NCBI RefSeq assembly: GCF_024139115.2 | Contig: NC_085140.1 | Coordinates: 26,443,956 to 26,507,955 of the forward strand | From: Armigeres subalbatus | Lineage: Eukaryota > Arthropoda > Insecta > Diptera > Culicidae | Direction: 5' to 3' | DNA: 64,000 nucleotides | In this document: positions 22,142-31,645 of the stretch, in pieces | Layout of the letters: each line of letters starts with the position of its first letter | Position numbering within the stretch: the stretch's first letter is position 1 | Notes under the pieces: generated by a model | What the model was told of the DNA's origin: nothing | Databases searched by the model: none | The model's input: only the letters and a program-made list of their open reading frames with translations | Made by a program: the position numbers and the translations under genes

Positions 22142-24135
22142 AGATAACAACAATTTGACGCCACAATACACGGTTTGAGGCCGCATCTCTCCATCCTCGA
22201 ATGTGCTCCACGTCGTCTTGTACCTTCCTGATCGGAAGCCCATCGTACTCTTCCGGCTTTAGCTACCTTCTGGACGGTGGATTCGCCATAGAGCTGAGCG
22301 AGCTCGTGGTTCATCGTTCGCCGCCACACACCGTTATCTTTGCACACCGCCAAAGATGGTTCTAAGCACCAGTCTCTCGAATACTCCGAGTGCTTGCAAG
22401 TCCTCCTCGAGCATTGTCCATGTTTCATGTCCGTAGAGGACTACCGGTCTTATTAGCGGCTTGTACATGACACATTTGGTGCGGTGGCGAATCTTTTTTG
22501 ACCACAGTTTCTTCTGGAGCCCGTAGTAGGCCTGATTTCGACAGATGATGCGCCTTCGTATTTTACGACTAACATTATTGTCAGCCGAAAGCAAGGATCC
22601 AGTGTAGACGAATTCGTCGACCACCTCGAAGGTATACCCGTCTATCGTAACACTGCTTCCCTGTCGCGCTCGGTTCCGCCCACAAGCATGAACTATGTCT
22701 TCAACGCATTCACCACCAGTCCAACCTTTATTGCTTCCAGTCCAACTTTTATTGTTTCAGGCGGGTTTGCAGTTCTGCCACCTTTGCAAATGTTCGGCCG
22801 ACAATGTCCATGTCATTCGCGCAACAAATAAATTGACTGGATGTGTTGAAAATCGTACCCTGGCTGCTACACCCGGCTCTCCGCATGACACCTTCTAGCG
22901 CAATGTTGAACAACAGACACGAAAGTGTGTTGTTGGAGTATTCGCCCGAAATATTGACACAGTTTTGCACACCATCTACCATTGCTTTGATCAGTCTGGT
23001 AAGCTTCAAAGGGAAGCTGTTCTCGTCCATAATTTTCCATGCGGTCTTTACTGTCATATGCCGCCTTGAAATCAATGAACAGATGGTGCGTTAGAACCGG
23101 GTATTCACGGCATTTTCGAAGGATTTGCCGTACAGTAAAGATCTGGTCCGTTGTCGAGCGGCCGTCAACGAAGCCGGCTTGATAACTTCCCACGAACTCA
23201 TTCACTAATGGTGACAGAATACGGAAGATTATCTGGGATATCACTTTTTAGGCGGCATTTGGGATAGTAATTGCTCGAAAGTTCTCACACTTCAGCTTGT
23301 CACCTTTCTTGTAGATGGGACATATAACCCTTTCCTTCCGGTCCTTTGGTAGCTGTTCAGTTTCCCAGATTCTGACTATCAGTTTGTGCTTACCAGCTGC
23401 TTTATTGGTCTTTAGCTTTTGGATGGCATCCTTAACTTTCCTCAAGCTGGCGACTGGTTAGCTTCCACCGACCGCTGAACTGACCTAGTCATCACCTCCG
23501 CTGCCTTAACTTTCACTGCCTGTAGTATCAGCGCCATTCAAATGTTCCTCGTAGTGCTGCTTTCACCTATCAATCACTACACGTTCGTCCGTCACATTTC
23601 GGCTCCCGACACGAAGCCTTTGCGGGATGCGTTGAGCTTCTGATAGATCTTGCGTGTTTCTTGAGAACGGCATAGCTGTTCCATGTCCTCGCACTCCGCT
23701 TCTTCCAGGCGGCGTTTCATCTCCTGAAAAATGCGGGTCTGCTGTCTCCACTTCCGTCTATAACGTTCCACGTTCTGCCGGGTACCTTGCTGCAGCGCGA
23801 CCGCCCGCGCTGCGTCCTTCTCCTCCAGAATCTGTCTGCACTCTTCGTCGAACCAATCGTTTCGTCGACTTCGTCCTACATACCCGACGTTGTTTTCCGC
23901 TGCGTCGTTGATGGCTGCATTAACTGTACCCTAGCTCACCCTCTTCCTGCAACGCTGCCTCGAGATGCTGCGCGTATGCAGTGGCAACATCAGGTTGCTT
24001 CAGTCGCTTTTGTTCGTCAGCTAATGAGCGCTGAACATTCCAAAACGTTCTCACGTTCCAGCTGCATGTAGAATGCGTCCTTATCATCATCAGTGCTTCC
24101 GGAATGAGTGCTATAGACGTTTATTATGCTGATGT
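22142..24135 (-). pseudogene. RTE-like non-LTR retrotransposon, endonuclease tail plus RT, decayed
   Basis: On the minus strand the order is: end of an endonuclease-like domain (DAFYMQLERENV, near 24060); a linker with CRQILEEKDAARA-like sequence (23.9-23.75 kb); RT fingers with NKAAGK…[11 protein letters not shown]…NFRAIT (23445-23248); the palm motif FIDFKAAYDS (about 23060); LLFNIALEGVMRRAG, then CANDMDIVGRT (about 22810); and a C-terminal region EFVYTGSLLSADN…GHETWTMLEEDLQALGVFER (22624-22334), followed by RRTMNHELAQLYGE. The catalytic box, normally ADD, reads AND, and there are several frameshifts between frames. The 5' half is missing (truncation near 24135), and the 3' side stops at the hAT-like element ending at 22133. 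Once it would have encoded target-primed reverse transcription; it is inactive now. The clade assignment is from memory of the motif style. Confidence 0.85.
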
Positions 24136-24602
24136 TAAAGATAAACCCAGATCATCAACTACCCCAAAGACATAAGGATGAAAATTTAAGCCATTTGAAT
24201 CATATAAACATATTCATGCTGTCTCAGTGTTGGCTACTCCCTCCTATTCAATCACAAAACTCAAATACCTACATCGGAAAAGAAGAGATTCTCCACATCA
24301 CATGCGTATTATTGGGTGATGACTTAATTTGACCGATTGTACACCGAGCGCGAGCGGAGGTGTGAATTTTTGCAAACCGCAAGAGCTTCGGGTGACAACA
24401 AACCCACAACGAGATAAAGGCAAACAAACAGATGATATAATAGCGCCAATAAAGCACCGCCAAGCGCGAGCACTCGTTCTGTGGTGAACGGTAGAGCAGC
24501 TCGTCGCAATTTGGATGTTATCTACTAGGTACGCTACACAGTTATCTGCTGGGTATTGTCTAGGCAGAGCCATTCGGTGATTAACTGGTAAATACCGTCA
24601 TA
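24136..24602. other. Unique DNA, no gene recognised
   Basis: Short ORFs on both strands at 24269-24573 overlap. The 24340-24530 part is somewhat GC-richer (GAGCGCGAGC, CAAGCGCGAGC). No splice-site pair or domain supports coding. Confidence 0.35.
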
Positions 24603-24735
24603 GGGGAATGACGGCCCCTGGGTAGGTTTGATCTATTATTGTCAGAGGTCCGTTTTGTGACGTTCAAATTTAGTCTACTATTGTCTACTCTGTTTTACTA
24701 TGTTTGATCGATAAAAACCTCTCTGACTATCTTAG
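24603..24735. mobile_element. M1 MITE fragment
   Basis: It begins GGGGAATGACGGCCCCTGGG after TA (24601-24602) and keeps TAGGTTTGATCTATTATTGT and TCGATAAAAACCTCTCTGAC, recognisable as diverged M1 sequence. The right terminal GCCGTC…CCCC is lost. Confidence 0.55.
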
Positions 24736-24740
24736 AATCA

Positions 24741-25350
24741 AAAAAGTTAAAATAGTCCTTTTTATTTATATTTTTTTAACAAAACGAGAAGGAAAATGTG
24801 TAAAGGACACACTTTTTATAAATACATATGAATCATAATTGATTAAAATTCTTCATGTCTACACAAAACTAATTGAAATTTGACGAAATAATTTCGGACG
24901 GGACAAATATTCGAAACATTCAGAAAGTTAATAACAGATATGTCTACATTCTAATTGTCCCATGCGATGTTCCATTAAAGATAATAACACGAATGCTAAT
25001 CAGAAGTTTTGTTTACAAACAAATTATTCAAATTATTCCCAAAAACTTTCCAATGCATTTAATATAAAGTAAATGGAATGCACATAAGTTTAATATTTAC
25101 TGTTTTGTTGCATTAATTATTTATTTGTTTAAAACAAAGTTTGCCATTTGATGAGAGAGATAATGTTTTTTAATCTTTTTTTTTAGATGTTTTTTTAATC
25201 TTAAAATTAAGTTCAACACCAAAGGAGAGAGATAATGAATAATGGTTCTTAAAACTCATGGAATCTATATGTTGTCAATCAATATCTTTATAACACATTT
25301 CGGTTCACTAGGATATACTTCTCTAATTGTCGCTTTTATCACACACTCAC
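24741..25350. other. AT-rich DNA left of the exon candidate
   Basis: Very AT-rich, with the repeated phrase GAGAGATAATG at 25153 and 25228. On the minus strand it would be intron downstream of the candidate exon at 25351-25416. No repeat family member recognised. Confidence 0.4.
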
Positions 25351-25416
25351 CTTTAACTTTGGCATCTTTCTTATCCGTTTGTTTGGCCTCAGACGCCGAC
25401 TTCCTGCCATTCGGTT
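25351..25416 (-). CDS. Candidate 66-nt coding microexon, unknown protein
   Basis: On the minus strand CTCCCCATTTCCAG is followed by a 66-base open block and then GTGAGTGTGT: a good acceptor and a very good donor. In the phase-1 frame it encodes PNGRKSASEAKQTDKKDAKVK, highly hydrophilic and Lys-rich. One of the other two frames contains a stop and the third gives an Arg-rich peptide. Length 66 with phase 1 at both ends makes it a symmetric, skippable cassette. I do not recognise the protein. The exon is isolated: no partner exon was found within several kb, so its host gene would have long introns. Surroundings are unique DNA rather than transposon. Confidence 0.5.
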
Positions 25417-26317
25417 CTGGAAATGGGGAGATAAAGGAAAAACAAACAAAGCTCGATTAGCACTAAACCAGCTGATATATCTTGATACGAGATTAGGCAT
25501 AGCTTAACATTTGGCCCCTATACCCGCGCCACCGTATGCATGTCCGAGCCCATCTTCATTCCCAGCGGCCGCGGCAGGCGGTGCGGTGCACCATGCAAGC
25601 CATCGAGCGTCCACCGGTTCGAGTGATAACCGTTGATCAAGTCGCAAGCTCGCACGATGTCTTCTTATCACAACGCAAATACATAAGTAAGTACCAGTGA
25701 CGCACGACTTCGTCCCCATGCCTTGGCCTCACACCGGGGTGAAGCATGCAACGAACGAGCACTTGTACACAGTGACTTTGTTCACCGGTGATGTGATGCA
25801 TCATGGAACATCGCTGAACCGAATAGTATGTGTTTGTTTACGGACGACCAAAACTTCCGAACGAATCAAATTCGTTTAAAATTGTTTCCCAATTTATTTT
25901 GGGGAGTGTGAACTAAATGCGCATGTCAATGCGAAACCACATTTAAACGTAAACATAGGTGTAGTATTCGCTAGACTTTCTCAGTCGAGAGAATATGACA
26001 GAAAATATTAGCACCCCCACACATTTAGCTTTGGAAAAGGATATATTCTCTGAAAATTTCAGCTAAGTCGGTCATTTCAAAAATTGATTGAGGTTCTCAT
26101 CCAAAATGCATTGAAAAATACACCAACACCACTATTGTTGGCGGAAAATGGGTTGAAGTGATCGATTGAACCTATATTAGCAGGAAACGCGATCGACATC
26201 TAAAAGAACAAATTCTACTAAACATTATAAGTCCCATTAACACCTGTTTCATGATTTTATTCAAAACTTTAGCTTACAAAACTTTTCTTTGAATACTGGA
26301 CACCATAGCCACATTTA
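25417..26317. other. Unique DNA upstream of the exon candidate
   Basis: 25500-25870 is GC-richer with CCGCGGC and ACCGGTG words, and it carries short overlapping ORFs with no domain signal. The rest is AT-rich. It would be intron if the minus-strand exon at 25351-25416 is real. Confidence 0.35.
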
Positions 26318-26476
26318 GGGTGTTACAAATATCTAATAAAAAAATTGCTATTACATATTAGGGCGAGGGGAATAATAAAAAACAAATATTATAATGAAAA
26401 AAAAGGTGTTGCCCCATCAAATTATTATTTTTGAGCAAAAAAAAATCCGTCGTCTTTTTTTTTATTTGTATCGGCC
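26318..26476. mobile_element. MITE family M2 (TTA duplication), copy 1
   Basis: Starts GGGTGTTACAAATATC, ends ATTTGTATCGGCC, with TTA at 26315-26317 and 26477-26479. The core has AATAATAAAAAACAAATATT, a GTTGCCCC(A)TCAAA word and AT-rich runs. Copies at 43978-44132 and 46966-47202 share ends and core. The 3-bp TTA/TAA duplication suggests PIF/Harbinger. Confidence 0.8.
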
Positions 26477-26559
26477 TTATTATTAGAAATTGAAACATTC
26501 CTCAATGATAATTTCCATAATTACCTTTTTGCTCATTTTTATAAAGCTGCTTGTTTCGA

Positions 26560-27710
26560 ACCGCGCCGCCTTCATCCTGATTTTGCGTTAAAATTAAAAA
26601 AATCAATCGCGGAATTAAGCCTCCGGGAGCGCTGTAGAATCGGCTGATTCACTTGAGATTTCAAAACGAGCAATCAAGAGCCAAGAACAAAACAGCTAAA
26701 GGAGAAAGAGCAAGACACCGTAACAAGACCAAACGAAACGATCGTATCAGCAAAATACGCGCTCGCTCTATGCTTCCCATCAGGCAGCGAACCCCGCTGC
26801 CGTCTCAGCGAGACGATCCCCTCGACGATGGACGAACGGGGTTGGCAAACGAAAAGAAGACCAACGAAACATCCCCGGCAGTCGAAGAACGAACATCATC
26901 GGGCCAGTGACTGCTGAAAATCTCACATGAAGAACCACGAATAGGTAAGACGACGACGATCGGGCGGTGGTGGTGCTGCAAATTGTGACGAAGGAACAAC
27001 GGGAGAACGTGCGCGATGATCATCATCATCATGAGATCGTCATCCTCGCATGGACAGAGAGGAAAACCGAGGAAGGTCGGCAAACATGATTTGGGATCAC
27101 TCGAAACGTGGGTGATCGGCAAACGAGGTGGGATCAGGACTTGGGAAGAGGGTATTCACCGGGAAGATCAAGTGGAAAATCTGAAGCAAAAAAAAGAGGC
27201 AGGAGGCAAAAAAACAACCGTAGAAAAATAAAGAAAGATGAAAGTATATAAACACACAAGTCCTCTTCTCTCATTTTTTATGTGCGTGTAAAAATATAAC
27301 TCTCAGGGATTGCCGTCTTGATCGTCGTCGTCGTCACCGCCGCCGACAAGGTGCCGCCACTCGGATCGTTGGCTGTCTGACAAACGCTACAGGGAGGGAA
27401 TTCTCTCACCCGTCTTCTGGTCTAAGAAAAATGTGCATGTTGTTTTCTTCGTTTGGCTTTCTCGATCGTCGCCAGTCCGTCGCCACTCCGATCCAGCCCG
27501 AACCAAACCAACCAGACCGATCTTGTTGTTGTGGTGTGGTGACCGGCAATTCTTGGAACGAAATCCCCTCGACTGGTTTCAGAAATAAAAGCGAAGAGAG
27601 GCCATTTCGGGTGGAACGAATTGATGCTTTTGTGATTCTTTTCTTTTGTTTTTGTTGGGAGGGACGCACTTGAATCACTAGTGCGAATGAGTGAGGTAAG
27701 CGTGTGCAGC
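26560..27710 (+). promoter_or_regulatory. GC-richer unique island with splice-donor-like ends
   Basis: Non-repetitive sequence rich in CGACGA/CATCATC words. Two good plus-strand donor contexts stand out: ACGAATAG|GTAAGA at 26944 and ATGAGTGAG|GTAAGC at 27687-27695. In the second, an ATG in a fair context is followed by only two codons (Ser, Glu) before the donor. This would fit a 5' UTR exon ending just after a start codon. ORFs on both strands overlap without domain signal. Suggestive of a promoter/first-exon region, not proof. Confidence 0.3.
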
Positions 27711-28203
27711 GCATTCTATCAGGACGATCATCATTTTCGGTTTACTGATACAGACAAATGGGAATCCCTTGCCATTGTCGGAGCAAGAGGAGGATCATCA
27801 AATTTTGATCACTTTTTAAATGGACTAATCCAATCATTTTCGTGTAAAGGATGGATCTCTGTACCTTTTTCAAGTAACTTAACTTTCGGATTGGCTTTCA
27901 GTCACGGCTAATAGCGTTGACAATTTTTCTTCACAGCCAACGTTTCAATTCAGGGATAGGATCTTCTTGAGGGCTCGATGGCAGTCAATAATTTTCGCTA
28001 CTTTGGGGGTTTGGCTTGATAGGGTCCTTTCATGGCACCTTTAGGGAATATATTATATACTTGCGTGGTGCGTATAGCAGCATTCAGTTATTGTCATTTT
28101 TATGTAGTGCGCAACAAGTGACTTTTTTGTGCAAGTGTTGCTAATATTAGGCTTAGTTTATAATTTATTTCAGACTGATACACAAAACGAATTCACATTC
28201 TGT
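27711..28203. other. Unique DNA, no gene recognised
   Basis: Intermediate base composition. A 76-residue plus ORF (27681-27911) shows no domain. If the donor at 27696 is real this would be the start of an intron. Confidence 0.35.
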
Positions 28204-28214
28204 AAACTTACAAT

Positions 28215-28516
28215 CAGCGGTAATAAGCGTGCGGTCAGACGCGCGGTTACAAAGCACGACCATGCTGAGAGTGGCTGGGTTCGATTCCCGGTGCTGGTCT
28301 AGGCAATTTTCGGATTGGAAATTGTCTCGACTTCCCTGGGCATAAAATTCTGGGTATAATGGTATAATCGTGTTAGCCTCATGATATACGAATGCAAAAA
28401 TGGTAACTTGGCTTAGAAACCTCGCAGTTAATAACTGGTGAAAGTGCTTAATGAACACTAAGCTGCGAGGCGGCTCTGTCCCTGTGTGGGGATGTAATTC
28501 CAATAAGAAGAAGAAG
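28215..28516 (+). mobile_element. Family A SINE with 11-bp TSD
   Basis: tRNA-like head with CGCGGTTACAAAGCACGACC, a perfect B-box GGTTCGATTCC, the CCCTGGGCATAAAATTC body carrying a short internal duplication (GGTATAATGGTATAAT), and a GAAGAAGAAG tail. AAACTTACAAT flanks at 28204-28214 and 28517-28527. Confidence 0.92.
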
Positions 28517-28527
28517 AAACTTACAAT

Positions 28528-29884
28528 AAAGAGCGGTACTCGCCTTACAACAAAACATATAGTGTTTATACTAACTGTAATAAAAGGTCTATTTTCCTGA
28601 AGCAGATGAGTCTCACCAGAATTTAGAATTTACCCAGACAGAGTAGTATTGTGTCAAACAGCTTTTGAAGACTAAAATATCATCCAACAACATACACGGC
28701 TGACCACATCGAATGACCATTTCGTATTAATCTGAACAAACAATGATATTAGCTGTTTATCCTCCATGGCAGCTCACATTTTTGCGGTTTCGATCGACAG
28801 CGGTTTGGCATGTGGGCGTTGGACATTCGCCTTTTTTAACTGCTTCGTGGAAATGCAAAACCACTCGCTTCCTTAGCTGAGTCAAAGAAGGAAGATGAGA
28901 TCAAGATTATTGCTGCTGGGTTCGATTCCACTGCGAGCAACGACACACGCTGCACAGCTGCAGCAGGGATTATTTATAAATCGCGCGATCATCAGCCAAC
29001 GAGGCGACGACGAGCGAAACGACACGCCAAAGCTTCAGGAATTTGAATTAGGTACTGATGTGGCTGTAGGTACAGCAGAGCAACAGGAGACGAGGACTGG
29101 TGAATTTTCACCAGCCCGTGCGACAGACGATCGAATATCAATGCAAATACGCCCGTCGTCGTGGACGATCGAGTCGGGCGGCGATGCACTTACTAATCGG
29201 TTCTGTCGCCCTGTTCGAGATTCTGGCGGTTGATTTCTAACGATGATACACGGTGGGAAGAGAGTTCAATTTGTAAAAAAAGTATTAATGTGTTGCCAGA
29301 CAGTGCGTATTTAGGACTACAAAACTGTCCACGTAAATTTAGAAAGTTTAACAATGAGAAGTGTATGTCACTTCAAATAATTGGGCGCCGACAAAGTATT
29401 CTCAATTTGTTTAGTCCCTGTTTGCCCATCTGCTTGAAGTCACGCTCGGTCGAGTGGATGATGACGTAAGTGCTCTACCCGAGTGTAAGTATATTGAACA
29501 TTAATCACAACTGTTCTGGTGTTTAGTACTACACCACGGCACAAACTTTCAGTACCATTTTCTAGTCGCTGAGATATGTCACTGAATAGAGTGTAAGGAA
29601 AGTGGGGTTTCCTTGCGGTCGCGACGACGACGATTGCACCGAGGGCAAGCTCTATTTTTAAAGTTATTTTTCACTGATAAGGCACTGACTGACTGGTGGT
29701 AACCGATGGTGCTGTGTGTTGATCGAGGAAGGGTGATTCCGCGAACATGACTAACACTAAAATCCTGTAGGTGTTGTGTTTAGCTTGAGTAGATTTTATT
29801 CATTTGAAACACAGATGGCAAAAAAATGCTTAATTACATAGAATCAACAATATTACAATTACAAATTATAAATGTAAAAGATTA
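28528..29884. other. Unique DNA, GC-richer between 28.75 and 29.25 kb
   Basis: A 112-codon plus ORF (28895-29233) has no domain. On the minus strand CATCGTTAG / AAATCAACC … CCGATTA / GTAAGTGC marks a possible 43-base exon at 29194-29236 with both sites, but its coding sense is unclear. A plus-strand microexon candidate is listed at 29415-29465. Opposite-strand predictions this close together lower the weight of each. Confidence 0.3.
29415..29465 (+). CDS. Weak 51-nt microexon candidate
   Basis: CTCAATTTGTTTAG precedes an open 51-base block encoding SLFAHLLEVTLGRVDDD, followed by GTAAGTGCTC, a strong donor. Phase 0 at both ends. No homology recognised. A second GTAAGT follows 19 bases after the first (at 29485), so splice-like words may simply be frequent here. 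The phase would fit the 15714-15908 block, but they are 13.5 kb apart and no link is shown. Confidence 0.2.
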
Positions 29885-30029
29885 AGGTAGCCTTGTGAGT
29901 AAAGGCGTAGGATTGCCAATCAGGAGATGGCGAGTTTTATTATCGGTTCGCCCTAAGATGTTTTCGGGTGGGAAAGTTGAAAGCAGGCCAAGTTCCAGTT
30001 GGAATATAGAGCCATTGAAGAAGAAGAGG
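29885..30029 (+). mobile_element. tRNA-derived SINE, family B, internally deleted
   Basis: GGTAGCCTTGTGAGTAAAGG and CGTAGGATTGCCAATCAGG form the tRNA-like head, with TATCGGTTCGCCC as B-box remnant. It then jumps from AAGATGTTTTCGGGTGGGAA to the 3' part GCAGGCCAAGTTCCAGTTGG and an AAGAAGAAG tail. Full copy at 50652-50926. The missing middle is about 130 bases. Confidence 0.8.
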
Positions 30030-30184
30030 CCCCTAAATTATGAAAAATATTTTTTTTATTAAAAAAATATAAAAAAAATAAAAAAATGAGGCTTTATTGT
30101 TCAAAAAAAGGGCTCATTTTTTTTTTAATTTTCTTGAGTTTTGAAATTGGAAAGTTTAAAGATTGATTTTTTTTAAATATAGTA
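30030..30184. repeat. A/T-rich simple sequence
   Basis: Runs of AAAAAATAAAAAAAT and TTTTTTAATTTT surround a transition from A-rich to T-rich DNA. No unit structure beyond mononucleotide runs. Confidence 0.6.
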
Positions 30185-30735
30185 GGGAGTGAGTGCTAGT
30201 AATGGACCCCTTAACGACTAAAATTTACTTCAGTCGCTTCGATAGAGCGATCCTCTTGACAAACTGTAGTTCTGTTGCACTCGATGACAAGCAACAGGTA
30301 CCAGCATCGTGTTTCGTACATAAAACTAGCCAAAACATTCATTTTTACCAATAAAAAGGGATTTTAAAATTTTGTAGCTAGCTATTATGGCCATCCCCGG
30401 GTCCATAATACGCAACGTCGAGTTTGTTTATATACGTATTATGGTCCCCCCATTTGATTTACATGTTCCATTCCCACATGTTCCTTTTGCCTATAATGGA
30501 CCCCCCCTTATGTGCTAGTAATGGACCCTTTAGCATATTTACGTTAACAAATTAGTTAATATAACTGAATTTCTGTTTTCCTGTCCATATCAAATGTATG
30601 GAACTGCTGTCCTGTTACATGAAGCAACTTCACCCGACGGAAGCTTGCAGAAAATTGTCGATTCCAGCGTTTAATTTGAGATTTTGTTCAGGGGGTCCAT
30701 TATACGCACGGGGTCCACTACTAGCACTCACTCCC
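30185..30735. mobile_element. TA-flanked MITE, GGGAGTGAGTGCTAG ends
   Basis: Left end GGGAGTGAGTGCTAGTAATG and right end CTACTAGCACTCACTCCC are inverted, with TA at 30183-30184 and 30736-30737. ATGGACCCC-type words recur internally in both orientations. 551 bp, no ORF. Confidence 0.88.
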
Positions 30736-30954
30736 TAATTAAAAAAATGAAAAAAAGGTACAAAGTTTATTTTTCCAAATTCGTTTATTTGATAGCCTCA
30801 GTCATGTATAACACTTTACGGAGCCACGATTCTTTGTGATATGTACAATCGAAATCAATTTTTTATTTACTGTTTGTGAGAAAGGGGTAGAAGCCAAAGT
30901 ACTCGTGGTGACTCGAAGATAGATTTACAATGCTTTAGGATGGATGAGGCTTAG

Positions 30955-31012
30955 GATTTTTTTTTGTCTTTATTATCGAGACTTTCAGCCCAAGGCTGGC
31001 TCGTCTCGTGCT
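30955..31012 (-). mobile_element. Non-LTR-like 3' tail with small hairpin
   Basis: A T-run followed by CTTTATTATCGAGACTTTCAG, CCCAAGGCTGGCTCGTCTCG. A related segment at 36829-36900 reads TTTATGAGGTTTTTAGCCC, TGGGCTGGTTCACCCAGGGG. The shared layout (T-run, CTTTAT, GAG stem, AGCCC…GGCTGG) suggests truncated 3' ends of one retroelement family in reverse orientation. Confidence 0.4.
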
Positions 31013-31085
31013 TAGGATTTTAAATCAGGGAATATCAGCCGCTCATCCGGGCCACTTATTGTGAGTAAATTGGATAATGATAAGT

Positions 31086-31282
31086 TCCAAAAAGTGTGTC
31101 TACAAAATTTGTTCCCATACACAAATACAGACACATACATACGCACAAACAAACATCGCCTCAATTCGTCGAGCTGAGTCGATCGCTATATAACACTATG
31201 GGTCTCCGGGCCTTCTATCAAAAGTTATTTTTTGGAGCAATCATATAGCCTTTCGGTACAACTTTGTTGTACAAAAAAGGCA
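31086..31282 (-). repeat. Dispersed repeat family S, copy in reverse
   Basis: Contains CCTCAATTCGTCGAGCTGAG, TCGATCGCTATATAACACTA, TGGGTCTCCGGGCCTTCTAT and ends in a hairpin (AGCCTTTCGGTACAAC … GTTGTACAAAAAAGGC, 31247-31281). Read in reverse it matches the start of the 54261 element (hairpin, ATAGTGTTATATACCGATCG, CAGCTCGACGAATTGAGG). Confidence 0.75.
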
Positions 31283-31645
31283 AAAATACAAGAATTTGAA
31301 ACTTTTACGATTTAAAAATTAAAAAATCTGACTGCAAATGTAAACCTTAATTAAATAATTTAAAAGATTAAGAAATTTCTAAATTAAGGGGATTTTAACA
31401 TTTTTCACATTTATTATTTTTAAATCTCAAACTGTAATTTTATTATTATTATTTTATTTTATCTTCTATTATTTTATTTTTTTTTCGTTCAAAGGGATCT
31501 AATCTTAAATTATTTATTTAAAAATTTTAAAATAAAACTTATATTTAAAACTTTAAAATTTTCAATTTTATAGATCTATAAATTGAGATTATTATAATTA
31601 ATTAAAATATTAAAAATAAAAATTGAGGAGAAATTAATCTATTAT
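31283..31645. repeat. AT-rich AAATTTTAAAA-type simple DNA
   Basis: Short degenerate words AAATTTTAAAA, TTATTATTATTTTA and relatives. Same type as 33841-36830; the giant inverted repeat appears to have inserted into it. Confidence 0.6.

Noticed and set aside
23563..23911. ORFs on the plus strand opposite the RT
   Set aside because: They are shadows of the minus-strand linker region of the retrotransposon.
28914..28932. GGGTTCGATTCCACTGC, possible tRNA T-arm
   Set aside because: No matching acceptor, D or anticodon stems in the surrounding bases.
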